A DNA stretch of 64,000 nt from Oscillatoriales cyanobacterium. GTDB lineage: Bacteria; Cyanobacteriota; Cyanobacteriia; CACIAM-69d. The notes under the pieces are model-generated. The model was not told where the DNA came from and searched no databases. It saw only the letters and a list, made by a program, of their open reading frames with translations. A program made the position numbers and the translations under genes. Location of the stretch: NCBI GenBank assembly GCA_004292515.1, contig RDXB01000057.1:1-64000 (forward strand), read 5' to 3'. Positions 17,459 to 26,086 of the stretch are shown here, piece after piece; within the stretch, counting starts at the first letter, position 1; each line of letters begins with the position of its first letter.

Positions 17459-17636
17459 CAACTGATCAAAATCGTAATCTTCAGCCCTTGCTGGCCCCTG
17501 CTAGCCGTCCGGGGCGCTCGGGATCTCACCCGTGCAGCCTGGGTCGCGCTGGCCATCCAGCCGGTTAGATCCGTTTTGACCAAGCGGCTTTAGCCATTTC
17601 CGCATCCGCATCAGCAGCCCATTTTTAGATCAAGTT

Positions 17637-18821
17637 GTGAACGAAGCAATGAATGCAGAGGGATTCATCCAACTGGGTCTAGCAGCAGGCTCGATCGTGC
17701 TCGCAGAATTAGTCCGCGATGCCTACCACGTCGCCGGCCACTACTGGGAACCACTCCAGCGATCGCACAACCTCCACCACAAGGTCTATCGCCGCGACTT
17801 GACCATCAGCAGCCTGGACTTGTACTACAAAGCACAACTGGCCAACGATGCCCCCGAAGCCGCCGTGATGGCCAGCGTCGTCGCCCTGGCCGCCACGCTC
17901 ACGGGTCAGTGGGGGATGTGGTTGGGTTGCATCTACTCCCTGGGCTTTTTGACCACGGCCCTAGCCCGATCGCGCGGGTGGCTGATGGAAACCGACTTGA
18001 CCCACAAGGCCGGCGACCTCGACAGCAACCCTTCCGTATGGACGGTGAATCGCACCTACCACTGGCGACACCATTTCGATTCGGGCAATGCCTACTACTG
18101 CGGCTACTTCACGATCGCCGACAAACTGATGGGCACAGCACTTTCCCTCAAAGGCAAAACGATCGCCATTACCGGCGCATCGGGCAGCATGGGCCGCGCC
18201 CTGATCACCACCCTGCAACGACGCGGCGCAAAAATGATCGCCCTCACCAGCCGCGAGGGAGCCGAGTTTGGCCCCAATGTGCGCGTAGTGACTTGGCGAA
18301 CCGGCGATGAAGCCACCCTGCGATCGACCCTCGAAAAAGCCGACATCCTGATCATCAACCACGGGATCAACCAAGGCGATCGCACCCCCGAGGCGATCAG
18401 CCGCGCCCTGGAGATCAACACCCTGTCCGTTTGGCGGTTGATGGAGCTGTTTTTTGAAACCGTCACCAAGTCGGAACACCGCGCCCTCAAGGAAGTCTGG
18501 GTTAACACCTCCGAAGCCGAAGTCAACCCCGCCTTCAGCCCCATGTATGAACTCTCCAAACGGGCGATCGGCGACCTCATTACCCTGCGGCGACTCGATG
18601 CACCCTGTGTGGTGCGTAAGTTGGTTTTGGGGCCGTTTAAAAGCGATCTGAACCCGATCGGGATCATGTCCGCAGACTGGGTAGCACGGGCGATCGTAGC
18701 CCTAGCGGAACGGGATCTGCGCAACATCATCGTTACGATCAATCCCCTAACCTACCTGCTGTTCCCCATCAAGGAACTCGCCAAGTCGCTCTACTTCCGC
18801 GCCTTCGCCAAAAAGGCCTAG
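17637..18821 (+). CDS. Bifunctional sterol desaturase / short-chain dehydrogenase
   Basis: A 394-residue fusion known in cyanobacteria. The N-terminal ~165 residues are a membrane di-iron hydroxylase/desaturase-like region with His clusters: HVAGHYWEPLQRSHNLHHK and YHWRHHFDSGN. From about residue 170 a Rossmann fold starts with KTIAITGASGSMG (the GxxxGxG motif of short-chain dehydrogenases), with LIINHGINQ in place of the NNAG motif and MYELSKRAIGDL containing the YxxxK active-site pair. The natural substrate is unknown. Oxidation of a lipid or carotenoid alcohol is an inference from the two domains. The start is either the GTG at 17637 or the ATG four codons on (17649). Neither has a clear ribosome site. 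Confidence 0.88.
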   Translation: MNEAMNAEGFIQLGLAAGSIVLAELVRDAYHVAGHYWEPLQRSHNLHHKVYRRDLTISSLDLYYKAQLANDAPEAAVMASVVALAATLTGQWGMWLGCIYSLGFLTTALARSRGWLMETDLTHKAGDLDSNPSVWTVNRTYHWRHHFDSGNAYYCGYFTIADKLMGTALSLKGKTIAITGASGSMGRALITTLQRRGAKMIALTSREGAEFGPNVRVVTWRTGDEATLRSTLEKADILIINHGINQGDRTPEAISRALEINTLSVWRLMELFFETVTKSEHRALKEVWVNTSEAEVNPAFSPMYELSKRAIGDLITLRRLDAPCVVRKLVLGPFKSDLNPIGIMSADWVARAIVALAERDLRNIIVTINPLTYLLFPIKELAKSLYFRAFAKKA

Positions 18822-18827
18822 GGTTTG

Positions 18828-18955
18828 TTGTCCAATCACCCAAAACCCTGATTCCACCATTAGCGGATCGTGAGAGACCAGGGGCTTAAGCCCCTGGTTA
18901 CGACGATTGGGGCATAAAAAACGACCGTCTCAGGCTCGTGCCAGGCAGTAACAAC
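18828..18955. repeat. Dispersed repeat family A (GGGGCTTAAGCCCC core)
   Basis: The left block CAAAACCCTGATTCCACCAT is followed by the core CCAGGGGCTTAAGCCCCTGG, then ACGACGATTGGGGCATAAAA and CGACCGTCTCAGGCTCGTGC. The ends are weaker here (TTGTTGTCCAAT and AGGCAGTAACAACC). Confidence 0.75.
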
Positions 18956-19077
18956 CGGTGCAGGCCAGCCCCCTATGAAGATTTGCTGCAAAAACCCCTC
19001 AACCCCGTCCCCGAAACCAGAAGCCACCCAAAACCAGTGACTATAATCGGAGAAATGCCGTTAGAACGAGTGATTTC

Positions 19078-19539
19078 ATGCGCTTCCGGTCTTCTTTGAT
19101 GCGGCGTGGTGTGGCAAGCACAATGGGCGCGATCGGGATTGCGATCGCCAGCGGATGGGCAGTGATCGCCCAAGCAGCCGAGCCGGTGTATCAGCCAGGC
19201 GCTGTTGCCAGCAGCAGCGAACTTAGCGATACCCTCTCCACCAAAGACATCCCCACCGGCCAAGGTGGCTTCGCGCGCGACTACAAAATCGCCCTGACCG
19301 CTGGCGATCGCGTGGAAATCACCGCCAGCTCTGAAAGCTTTGATGTGATGTTGATGTTGATCGCCGACGATGGCTCCAGCGTTGCCGAAAACGACGACGG
19401 CCCCGACGGCAGCACCAACTCCATGCTGTTTACTAGCATCCAAAACACAGGTGAATATATCGTACGGGTGCAAACCTTCGGCAAAGCCGTCGGCGGCCCG
19501 TTCAAGCTCAAGGTCACGCGCCTCCAACCGATTCAGTAG
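19078..19539 (+). CDS. Secreted protein with pre-peptidase C-terminal (PPC)-like domain
   Basis: A 153-residue protein. The basic N-terminus and hydrophobic core ending in AIASGWAVIAQAAE give a clear signal peptide with cleavage after AQA. The mature part is a single beta-sandwich of the PPC type: DYKIALTAGDRVEITASSESFDVMLML, DDGSSVAENDDGPDGSTNSML and TGEYIVRVQTFGKAVGGPFKLKV. Normally this domain is appended to secreted peptidases, but here it stands alone. It probably acts in the periplasm or outside the cell. The ATG at 19078 is the natural start for the signal peptide. Confidence 0.85.
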   Translation: MRFRSSLMRRGVASTMGAIGIAIASGWAVIAQAAEPVYQPGAVASSSELSDTLSTKDIPTGQGGFARDYKIALTAGDRVEITASSESFDVMLMLIADDGSSVAENDDGPDGSTNSMLFTSIQNTGEYIVRVQTFGKAVGGPFKLKVTRLQPIQ

Positions 19540-19759
19540 TGCCCGTCCCAGTCCCCCGCAAAATCGATCCGGTCACTCTCGCCCCCAGTGGCGATGGCCG
19601 GCCCGCAGACTGGGTGATCGCCCCCCCGTACGGGCTGGGGCCGCCCTGGTCATTTTGACAATAACCCCACAAGTTCCAAAAAAAATCCCTCGATCGCTTG
19701 CCAATCCTAGTCAAGTTTGATAATTTGTTTAGGCGCTGAAAACGACGCACCCCAAACAA

Positions 19760-19832
19760 GCCGGGATAGCTCAGCCGGTAGAGCAGAGGACTGAAAATCC
19801 TCGTGTCGGCGGTTCAAGTCCGCCTCCTGGCA
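19760..19832 (+). tRNA. trnF: tRNA-Phe(GAA)
   Basis: A 73-nt cloverleaf: acceptor GCCGGGA/TCCTGGC (one G-U pair), D arm GCTC/GAGC, anticodon stem GAGGA/TCCTC with loop CTGAAAA (anticodon GAA), variable loop GTGTC and T arm GGCGG-TTCAAGT-CCGCC, with discriminator A. CCA is not encoded. A hairpin follows at 19856-19894, and an integrase gene points towards the 3' end of this tRNA. Confidence 0.97.
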
Positions 19833-19855
19833 TCTCTGAAAGCCCTGCAAATAAA

Positions 19856-19894
19856 AAGCCCTAGCGTTTAATGCTCATGCAAACGCTAGGGCTT
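19856..19894. terminator. Strong hairpin after tRNA-Phe
   Basis: A perfect 14-bp stem, AAGCCCTAGCGTTT/AAACGCTAGGGCTT, with an 11-base loop. AT-rich sequence lies on both sides but there is no long T run. It probably ends the tRNA transcript and may also stop the convergent integrase transcript. Confidence 0.75.
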
Positions 19895-19935
19895 CTTTAA
19901 TGTCCCAATTAAGGGTTTAATGGCTTGCTAAAAAA

Positions 19936-21009
19936 TTAGCGTTTTAGGTCTTTCCAAGCACGATCAAGATCGGATGCACCGAGCCATCGTTGATAGGTTC
20001 GGGCATGAATAATTGATGAGTGGCCCATCATGGCGGCGGCGATCGAGAGGTCAAATTTGCCGATCGCTCGGACAGCCCAAGCGTGGCGGAGGTCATAGGG
20101 GGCGAAGGATATCCCCATGCGCCGAAAAGCTTGGGTGACGCGGTGGCCCAGGTCAGCATTACGACGGCCAGAGCAGTGGGGCAAGCGGCGGGCCTTCAGT
20201 CCGAAGCGATCGGGCCATTCGGGCTGAAGGGGATAGACCAGACGTGGGCCGGTTTTGCCTGCCAGGACTCTCAGGCGTGGGTAGCGATCAAACTGGCAAG
20301 CAAACACCTCGTGGGGGCGCAGTCCGTAGGCGGCCAACACCCCAAACACCCATCGCCATTCCTCGGACTTGATCGATTCCCAGGCGGCGATGATCGCGGC
20401 ATCGCTGGGGATTGATCGGGGCACGGCGCTAGCGGGGCCGTAGTTGCCTTTGTAGGGAGCGAGATCGATCGGTAGGTTGGCAAACCGGGCCAAGGCGCTG
20501 AGGGCGAGGCAAACCCGGCGACGGGCACGGGTATCGGGAACGGTTTGCTTGATGGCGGCTAGCAGGTTGGCAGCGGTTAGGGGCTGGTAGGGTTCGAGTC
20601 GTCGGAAGGGGCCGGCATAGTCAATCGCCCAGGTGGTTTCCGACTTGGGTGTTTTGGATCGTCTGGCCCAATAGTCGGCCTCAAATCGGGCGATCCAGTC
20701 GGCGGTGTTGGTGGCTGGGGCAGTGGGAACTGATCGCCATTTTTCCCAGGCAAATTCGGCGGATTGGAGCTGGTAGCCCAACTCACGGGCGCGCTTTTCG
20801 GCGATTTTGACGGCTTCGGAGGTGGCGGGCAACTGTAGGGAGACGCGCTGCTGATAGGGTTTGTTTTTGTGGGAACCGGGTGCGGGTGGGAGTGTGGCTT
20901 GGAGATAGAGATATTGGTCTCGCACCAGGACGATCGCCACCCGATAACCGTCCCGTTTGAGTCGCCCGTTGGATTGGGCGATCGCTCCTTTGATGCTGGG
21001 AGATGCCAT
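19936..21009 (-). CDS. Tyrosine recombinase (integrase) next to tRNA-Phe
   Basis: A 357-residue protein. The C-terminal catalytic domain shows the tyrosine-recombinase residues in order: Arg in AAYGLRPHEVFA, Lys in LAGKTGPR, the HxxR box in YDLRHAWAVRAI, His in MMGHSS and the nucleophile Tyr in HARTYQRW. The N-terminal half contains an Arg/Lys-rich arm-binding-like segment and a core-binding region. It is read towards tRNA-Phe, with its stop about 100 bases from the tRNA 3' end. This is the usual arrangement of an island integrase whose attachment site is a tRNA. Two short frames lie directly upstream on the same strand, 1-3 bases apart, so they are probably co-expressed. Confidence 0.9.
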   Translation of the reverse strand: MASPSIKGAIAQSNGRLKRDGYRVAIVLVRDQYLYLQATLPPAPGSHKNKPYQQRVSLQLPATSEAVKIAEKRARELGYQLQSAEFAWEKWRSVPTAPATNTADWIARFEADYWARRSKTPKSETTWAIDYAGPFRRLEPYQPLTAANLLAAIKQTVPDTRARRRVCLALSALARFANLPIDLAPYKGNYGPASAVPRSIPSDAAIIAAWESIKSEEWRWVFGVLAAYGLRPHEVFACQFDRYPRLRVLAGKTGPRLVYPLQPEWPDRFGLKARRLPHCSGRRNADLGHRVTQAFRRMGISFAPYDLRHAWAVRAIGKFDLSIAAAMMGHSSIIHARTYQRWLGASDLDRAWKDLKR

Positions 21010-21012
21010 CGG

Positions 21013-21201
21013 TTAGTCGATCCTCATCGATGGCGGTAGGTCGGCGGCGGCGCGATCGAGTTCGGCCCAATGGGCTAGCCAATCTTTGGCCCACTGTTCA
21101 AATCCCTGAGCCATGTTGCGCGTCCGTTCTACGAGTTCGCGGGTGACGGGGCGCGATTCGTCGCCCCAGTGGTCGCGAACGGCGGCGGCAGGGGCGGCCA
21201 C
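21013..21201 (-). CDS. Small protein upstream of the integrase
   Basis: A 62-residue frame from the GTG at 21201 (AAPAAAVRDHWGDESRPVTR...), ending 3 bases before the integrase ATG. The C-terminal half is a predicted helix (TRNMAQGFEQWAKDWLAHWAELDRAA). The frame is open further upstream to an ATG at 21273, but that part overlaps another protein-like frame and reads less like protein. The GTG is one base after the stop of the preceding short frame, which suggests coupling. The family is not recognised; an integrase-associated accessory or directionality factor is possible but unproven. Confidence 0.5.
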   Translation of the reverse strand: MAAPAAAVRDHWGDESRPVTRELVERTRNMAQGFEQWAKDWLAHWAELDRAAADLPPSMRID

Positions 21202-21202
21202 A

Positions 21203-21337
21203 CTACCCAAAGAGGCGATCCTCGTGGGTGGTTTTGGTTTCCCCGTCGCTGACTTCGATCCAGGGCTGGCCATTGTCGCCTAGCCAGCGATCGCTCAGGG
21301 TGAAAGCCGTGAGGTTATGGACGGGTTGCCACAGCAA
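21203..21337 (-). CDS. Short frame upstream of the integrase operon
   Basis: A 44-residue frame from a TTG at 21337, containing TLSDRWLGDNGQPWIEVSDG. Its composition is protein-like, and its stop (TAG) is one base before the GTG of the next frame. There is no ATG and no clear ribosome site, and the Uma2 remnant lies just upstream, so this may itself be the 3' end of a longer gene cut by rearrangement. The call is weak. Confidence 0.3.
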   Translation of the reverse strand: MLWQPVHNLTAFTLSDRWLGDNGQPWIEVSDGETKTTHEDRLFG

Positions 21338-21394
21338 TCGCCCAGTCTGGGGTGGTTTGTTGAGTCGTTAATCAAAAACATTTCCCTAGAAAAT

Positions 21395-21739
21395 GAGGCG
21401 ACTCTGGGCTGATTTTGAATGTAGTAGGCGCGATCAGGTTCGGAAGCGCGATCGAGTTCTTCTCGATCAATCAACTATGGTCGAACCCATTGTTTTGATT
21501 TTCATGCCCATCTTAAGTATAAGAATGCGAATAAATAATCCGATTGAGCACGATGCAACCTCTTGTTCTTATAGGGGCTTTGCAATTTCGAGGATTCCGC
21601 GATCGTCGGTCAGTCGGGCTGCTCGACTTTGGGGGAGGGCCTGGAGAATTTGTTGATAGGCTTGCCAGGTTAAGCCGCGCAGGGTGACGCGCTTTTCGCC
21701 GATGGTTTGGGTGGGGGCAAGGGGGGCGATCGCAACCAT
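21395..21739 (-). pseudogene. Decayed Uma2-family (DUF820) endonuclease-like gene
   Basis: From the ATG at 21739 (MVAIAPLAPTQTI...) the frame reads RVTLRGLTWQAYQQILQAL and RAARLTDDRGILEIAKPL, the typical N-terminus of cyanobacterial Uma2 proteins. It hits an in-frame TAA at 21569, then continues in the same frame as EQEVASCSIGLFIRILIL and MKIKTMGSTIVD to a second stop. A one-base shift then gives REELDRASEPDRAYYIQNQP, again exactly the Uma2 pattern. The rest of the domain, with the PD-(D/E)xK core, is absent. At least two disabling changes and a 3' deletion make this a pseudogene. Confidence 0.8.
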
Positions 21740-21990
21740 GGGTGTGTACCTCCTCGGTCATTCCTATCGTATTCGCTGATTACTGCCCGTGGCCCGATTG
21801 CCTCGATCGCTTAATCGCCCCCAGTGATAAATTGCGTCAGGGTTCGATCGGCCCGAAGCGATCGAACGGGTAGATCCGAAACAGGATTTTGGCTTGGATA
21901 TCTTCGGGGTTCAGCAATATGTATTCGATGTAATCGTCCATTTTCTGCACGGAATCCAGATAAATTGGCTCAGTTCAAATCAATATGCAA

Positions 21991-24038
21991 TCAGTCGGCA
22001 ATTTTTTCCCGCAGCAGATCGTGATAGAACCGAAATCGACCACCAGATCGCTTTAGTAATTTCAACTCGTCAGCCGTATAAGTTAAAAATCTTCCATAAC
22101 TATGAGGAATCTTTCTTTGACTTTGTAGCAACCAGCGTAAACAACCGTGTTGTACTAGTACATAACCATCGGCAGCATAAAAACTGTAGAAAGCAGCAAA
22201 GCCAGTAGCAGAAATCAGTAGCTCAAAACTCAAATCCAATAGATGAATATTATCAGGATGAATCAATAGACTTATATTCTCTGACCAATCCTTGAACAGT
22301 GACATCGCCAAGCAGCCAGGGTAAAAAATAATACCTAAAAGTAGAGTATTGCGAATATTTTGGATTATTCCTTCGTTAGGATGGATATTCCCAGACACGA
22401 AACCTCTCTTCAATCCAGAAATAAACCCAAAGATCAATCCACCAATCAAGCCAAACATCATCCTGTTAGTGCTTATGTGGAACGACAAGCTGGAAACCGT
22501 TCCGACAGTAAATGATTGTCGAATAGCCAGTTTTATGCTGTCGGGCGAAAAATAATCTTTCTCGTGGAATGAATCAGGTTTTTCTGGAAAAATATTCCAA
22601 CAACTGCTCCAAAAAAAATTGCGAATATCAGTCCAATGATGGGATTTAAAATAAAGCTAGAAATAATCCCGATAATTAGACCGGTGCTTATTCCAAAAAT
22701 CAAATGATATTGGCGGATGCCATGCCGCAACAAGTCCGGCTGCATGTATTCAATCAAGAATTCTGTTTGGTTGCGATCGCGCATCGATCGCGCCAGCCAT
22801 TCCAAATAACGGCGCGTATCTGCTGGTTTGTATTTAGGATGCGGCACACTATGCAACCGCGCTTCAAAATAATCGTCTAATAGGCGATCTCGACAATCGT
22901 AATAATAGGTTTCTAAATCATGCGGATTGCGTGGCGGTTCCGGTTGCCATTTTCCCGGTTGGTCATAGGCCGCCACCATCAAATCCAACAACAACGGCGA
23001 CTCCGCCAACTTGCGAAACCCAGCGCGATCTTGCTGAATTTCCTCCCGCAAAAAATCCCGCTCACAGTCATGCAAATGAGCGCGAATCGTCGCCTCATCC
23101 AACGACTGCAACTCAATGCGCTTGTTGAGCCGCTCCTCTAGGGTCACGTTCTCCGCTGCCACCGCCGCGTCATATTCCGCCCGCCGACAGCAGACCACCA
23201 CCCCCGCCAACTTTTGCGCCTGCAACACCCACTCATTAGTCGCCACCATCGCCGCGCCCTGGCGATCCTTTAGCTCATCCAACCCATCCAACAGCGGCAG
23301 CAGTTGCCCCGTAGCCAGCCAGTCCGCCACCTGCGCGACCGGCAGCGGCCGATAGCGCTCCGCCACCTCCGCCACAATCCAATCGGGCAGCGACTCGCCC
23401 GCCCGCCAAGCCGACAGCTCCAAAATCACCGGAATTGGTTCCCGATCGCCCTCGATCGCCCGTTGCACCAACCGATTCGCCAAGGCCACCAGCAGCGTGG
23501 TTTTGCCCGCCCCCGGCTCCCCCAAAATCAACACCTGCTGCTGGGCTTCATCAAACGTTTTGAGCAAGTCATCTAGCCCCGATAGCGATCGCTCCTGCCC
23601 AAACCCGAGCAACTTGCCAAGAAAGGGAATCGATCGCGGCGGCTCCAGGGGCACAGGGGCGATCGACTTGCCCAACACCGCCCCCGTTTCCCGCTGGTCA
23701 TACTCCTCCTTCAGCACCCCCAACAACTCCGATCGGCGATCCACTAAAACCTTGGGCCCTCGGAAAAAGACCGCTAGGGTCACAACACCGACAATCGCCC
23801 CCCCGATCGTCAAGCCTTGGCAAAGCTGAAAATTGGGCTTCTCCTGTGAAAACAACAGCCCCGCCAACCCTGTCAAAATCCCGTTCAGAAGCCAAGTGCT
23901 AATGATCAACCACTTGCGAGGCGCAGGAGCCGATGAATCATACTGGGCTGGCAAAATCACCCCCGTGTTGATTCCCAACAGCACTGTCACCAGCAACAGC
24001 CACCATTTCTCGGGCGAGAGAATTGATCCAAAATCCAT
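21991..24038 (-). pseudogene. NACHT NTPase gene split by a frameshift
   Basis: The 5' part starts at the ATG at 24038. It has two N-terminal membrane helices, Walker A LGEPGAGKTT (about residue 175), Walker B LLPLLDGLDEL and the winged-helix region (PLLLDLMVAAYDQPGKW), then membrane segments, and stops at 22533. The 3' part is open in another frame and carries further glycine-rich helices (MMFGLIGGLIFGFISG) and the family's usual end (GRFLTYTADELKLLKRSGGRFRFYHDLLREKIA). The second frame runs back without a stop to the junction: dropping one base near 22540 joins KIIFRP to DSIKLAIRQSF. The two halves are therefore one gene. A sequencing error is the alternative to a true mutation. It belongs to the signalling/defence-type STAND NTPases. 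Confidence 0.8.
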
Positions 24039-24187
24039 CACAAGCCCCACATTGCCCCGCGTGCCACACTTGCGAGAATTCTAGCCCGATCGCCCCAGCG
24101 CCGCCCCCAGCGCGATCGCCCGGGAGCGCACACCCCAAGCAGGCAGGCTAGAATCATCCCGATCAATCGCGGCTGAAGGATTGGCCC

Positions 24188-24496
24188 ATGTCGATCGAGA
24201 GCTGGTTCGTGGCGGGGTTGTGGCTGACCGAGGCGATCGCCCGGATTCCCCAGACGTTCATGATTCCCCTTTGTTTTGGAGTGGCTTGGTATTTGGTGGC
24301 AACGGTGGTGCGATCGCTATTCAGCTTCACCCGCGACGGCGTAACCCAAGTGAAAACCCTGCACCAAATTCCCTGTGCCGACTGTGCCTTTTTTACCGGT
24401 GACTATCACCTCAAATGTCCCGTGCGCCCGAGCGATGCCCTGTCAGAAGCGGCGATTAACTGTCCCGACTTCCAACCCAAAATGACACAGTATTAG
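24188..24496 (+). CDS. Small membrane protein with Cys motifs
   Basis: A 102-residue protein. One or two N-terminal membrane helices (WFVAGLWLTEAIARI, FMIPLCFGVAWYLVATVV) precede a cytoplasmic tail with IPCADCAFFTGDYHLKCPVRP and INCPDFQP. These give four cysteines in the order C-x2-C-x10-C-x13-C, which suggests metal binding. I recognise the tail as a conserved cyanobacterial pattern but know no function. It is a single gene, divergent from the broken NACHT gene. Confidence 0.75.
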   Translation: MSIESWFVAGLWLTEAIARIPQTFMIPLCFGVAWYLVATVVRSLFSFTRDGVTQVKTLHQIPCADCAFFTGDYHLKCPVRPSDALSEAAINCPDFQPKMTQY

Positions 24497-24529
24497 GACT
24501 GGAAATTAGGACTGGAATTAGGACACTGG

Positions 24530-24645
24530 GCCAGAACAAACCGGTTGCGCTTCCCGTCCCAAACAGCCACAAACAAGGGGCTTAAGCCCCTTGTCCCCCA
24601 CGCTGTCATGACGCGGAAATCAGGGTGGCAGGCGACTTGATCTGA
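24530..24645. repeat. Dispersed repeat family A (inverted orientation)
   Basis: Core CAAGGGGCTTAAGCCCCTTG, then CCCCACGCTGTCATGACGCG, AATCAGGG and GGCGACTTGA, matching the inverted copy at 54001-54125 block for block. Confidence 0.75.
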
Positions 24646-24661
24646 CCCACGGGGGCGATCG

Positions 24662-25417
24662 CTACAGCCAGCCCTCTTGCTCCAGCTCTTGGATGATTTG
24701 CAACGCGCGGGAATCGCCTAACTTCAGCAAGGCGGCGCGGGCATCTTCTTTGATCCCCAGCTCCCGATCTTCCACCAGCGCTTCAATCAAGCCATCCACC
24801 GCCCCGGCGTAGATCGCATTCGAGGGCAAATCACGACAGAGCTGGCCCAGCGACCAAGCGCAGTTGCTGCGAACGGCGGCCACCGGATCTTGGCGCAGGG
24901 CCACAATCAAGGCTGGCACGGCTCCTACGGCTGCCTCATAGCCGATCGCCCCCATTTGCCCCAGGGAACTGGCCGCCCACAGCCGCACCGCCGCGATGTC
25001 GTGGCGCAGGGTTTGCACTAGGGGGTCTAGCACCCGGCGATCGCGCCCATTGCCCAGGGCCCAGACAATGCCCTTGCGCACATAGCCGTTCCAATCGCGC
25101 TGGAGCTGGCGAATCAACGGGTCGATCGCCCGGAGGTCGGGGTTGCGTCCCAGCGCATAGGCCGCACTCACCCTCACCAGCGGACAGGGATCATCGATCA
25201 ACGCCATCAGCGGTTCGATCGCCCGGGGGTCTTGCAGCTCGCAAAAAGCCCTTGCGCCAATGGTGCGCTGGGCCGGGTCAGGATCACTCAGCAAGGGCAA
25301 GAGCACATCAGGATCGAGACTCGGCAGCTCGATCGGATCCGGTTCGCTGAGTTGGAAAGGCTCATCGGAGTCGATCGCATCAAAATCGATCAACCCGATA
25401 TCGTCATTCGTCGGCAT
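24662..25417 (-). CDS. HEAT-repeat protein
   Basis: A 251-residue protein. After an acidic N-terminus it consists of about six HEAT/PBS-lyase-type repeats (DPDVLLPLLSDPDPAQRTIGARAF, RAIEPLMALIDDPCPLVRVSAAYALG, VLDPLVQTLRHDIAAVRLWAASSLG, ...). Such repeats bind proteins, and in cyanobacteria they occur in phycobilin lyases and phycobilisome degradation factors, but no lyase-specific partner is adjacent. It starts 15 bases after the stop of the thioredoxin-fold thylakoid protein gene on the same strand, so the two form a probable operon. A role in photosystem or phycobilisome upkeep is inferred from that neighbour only. Confidence 0.85.
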   Translation of the reverse strand: MPTNDDIGLIDFDAIDSDEPFQLSEPDPIELPSLDPDVLLPLLSDPDPAQRTIGARAFCELQDPRAIEPLMALIDDPCPLVRVSAAYALGRNPDLRAIDPLIRQLQRDWNGYVRKGIVWALGNGRDRRVLDPLVQTLRHDIAAVRLWAASSLGQMGAIGYEAAVGAVPALIVALRQDPVAAVRSNCAWSLGQLCRDLPSNAIYAGAVDGLIEALVEDRELGIKEDARAALLKLGDSRALQIIQELEQEGWL

Positions 25418-25432
25418 AGCAAACGGCTCCCC

Positions 25433-26086
25433 CTAGCGATCGAGATCGGTCGATTGCGCTTTGGCAGTCGGTGGCTTTGGTGCGGGAACCAGTTCCACGT
25501 TCACCTCGTTTAGTTCGCGGCGACGCAGCTCCACAGACTCTGATCGCGGCAGCAGATTAAACAGCTCACGGAATCGATCGTCCAACTCTTCAAACGATAC
25601 TTGGCCCACGCGATCGAGCACCACTTTGCCCGTTGCATCCAGCAACACTGTTTGGGGAACAGCACCTCGGTAGTAGTGGGCCGGATTGTTGAGATCCGCA
25701 ACCGGTTCGAGGGGCATTGAGTCTGCCACGATCGGCAAAAAGTCCGCTACCTTGCCATAAAACGCTTGCAACTGCGACACCGTGGAAGAGTAGCGCTTGC
25801 AGTCGCGGCTGTCATCCACAAAAAAGACCAACAGCGATGGGCGCTGACGCTCACGCGACTCGGTTAATGTCACCCGAGGCGGCACGAGCGACCCATTGCC
25901 CGCGTAGAGCGCAAAGATATTTCCATCAAAGCTGTCATCATTCAGGGCAGCCTGCACCGGCATCACCCCCAAGCTCCAGCTTGCCAGGACAGTCACCAGC
26001 CCAAGGGCGATCGCCCCGGCCCATCGTTGCCCCGGCTTCACCCAGCGGGCGATCGACTCCTTCACGGTCAAAACCCAACCCAGCAT
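25433..26086 (-). CDS. Thioredoxin-fold thylakoid protein (photosystem I accumulation factor-like)
   Basis: A 217-residue protein from the ATG at 26086 (MLGWVLTVKES). A hydrophobic segment near residues 28-46 (AIALGLVTVLASWSLGVMPVQAAL) works as an anchor or signal. Next comes a thioredoxin-like fold (RPSLLVFFVDDSRDCKRYSSTVSQLQAFYGKVADFLPIVAD, AVPQTVLLDATGKVVLDRVG). The usual CxxC is replaced by a single cysteine (DDSRDCKRY), so it is not a standard disulfide reductase. I recognise it as the cyanobacterial protein annotated thylakoid membrane photosystem I accumulation factor. The HEAT gene follows after 15 bases. The name is recalled and was not checked. Confidence 0.8.
   Translation of the reverse strand: MLGWVLTVKESIARWVKPGQRWAGAIALGLVTVLASWSLGVMPVQAALNDDSFDGNIFALYAGNGSLVPPRVTLTESRERQRPSLLVFFVDDSRDCKRYSSTVSQLQAFYGKVADFLPIVADSMPLEPVADLNNPAHYYRGAVPQTVLLDATGKVVLDRVGQVSFEELDDRFRELFNLLPRSESVELRRRELNEVNVELVPAPKPPTAKAQSTDLDR

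Noticed and set aside
17459..17636. GC-rich segment resembling a tRNA or small RNA
   Set aside because: No cloverleaf could be drawn, and no terminator follows.
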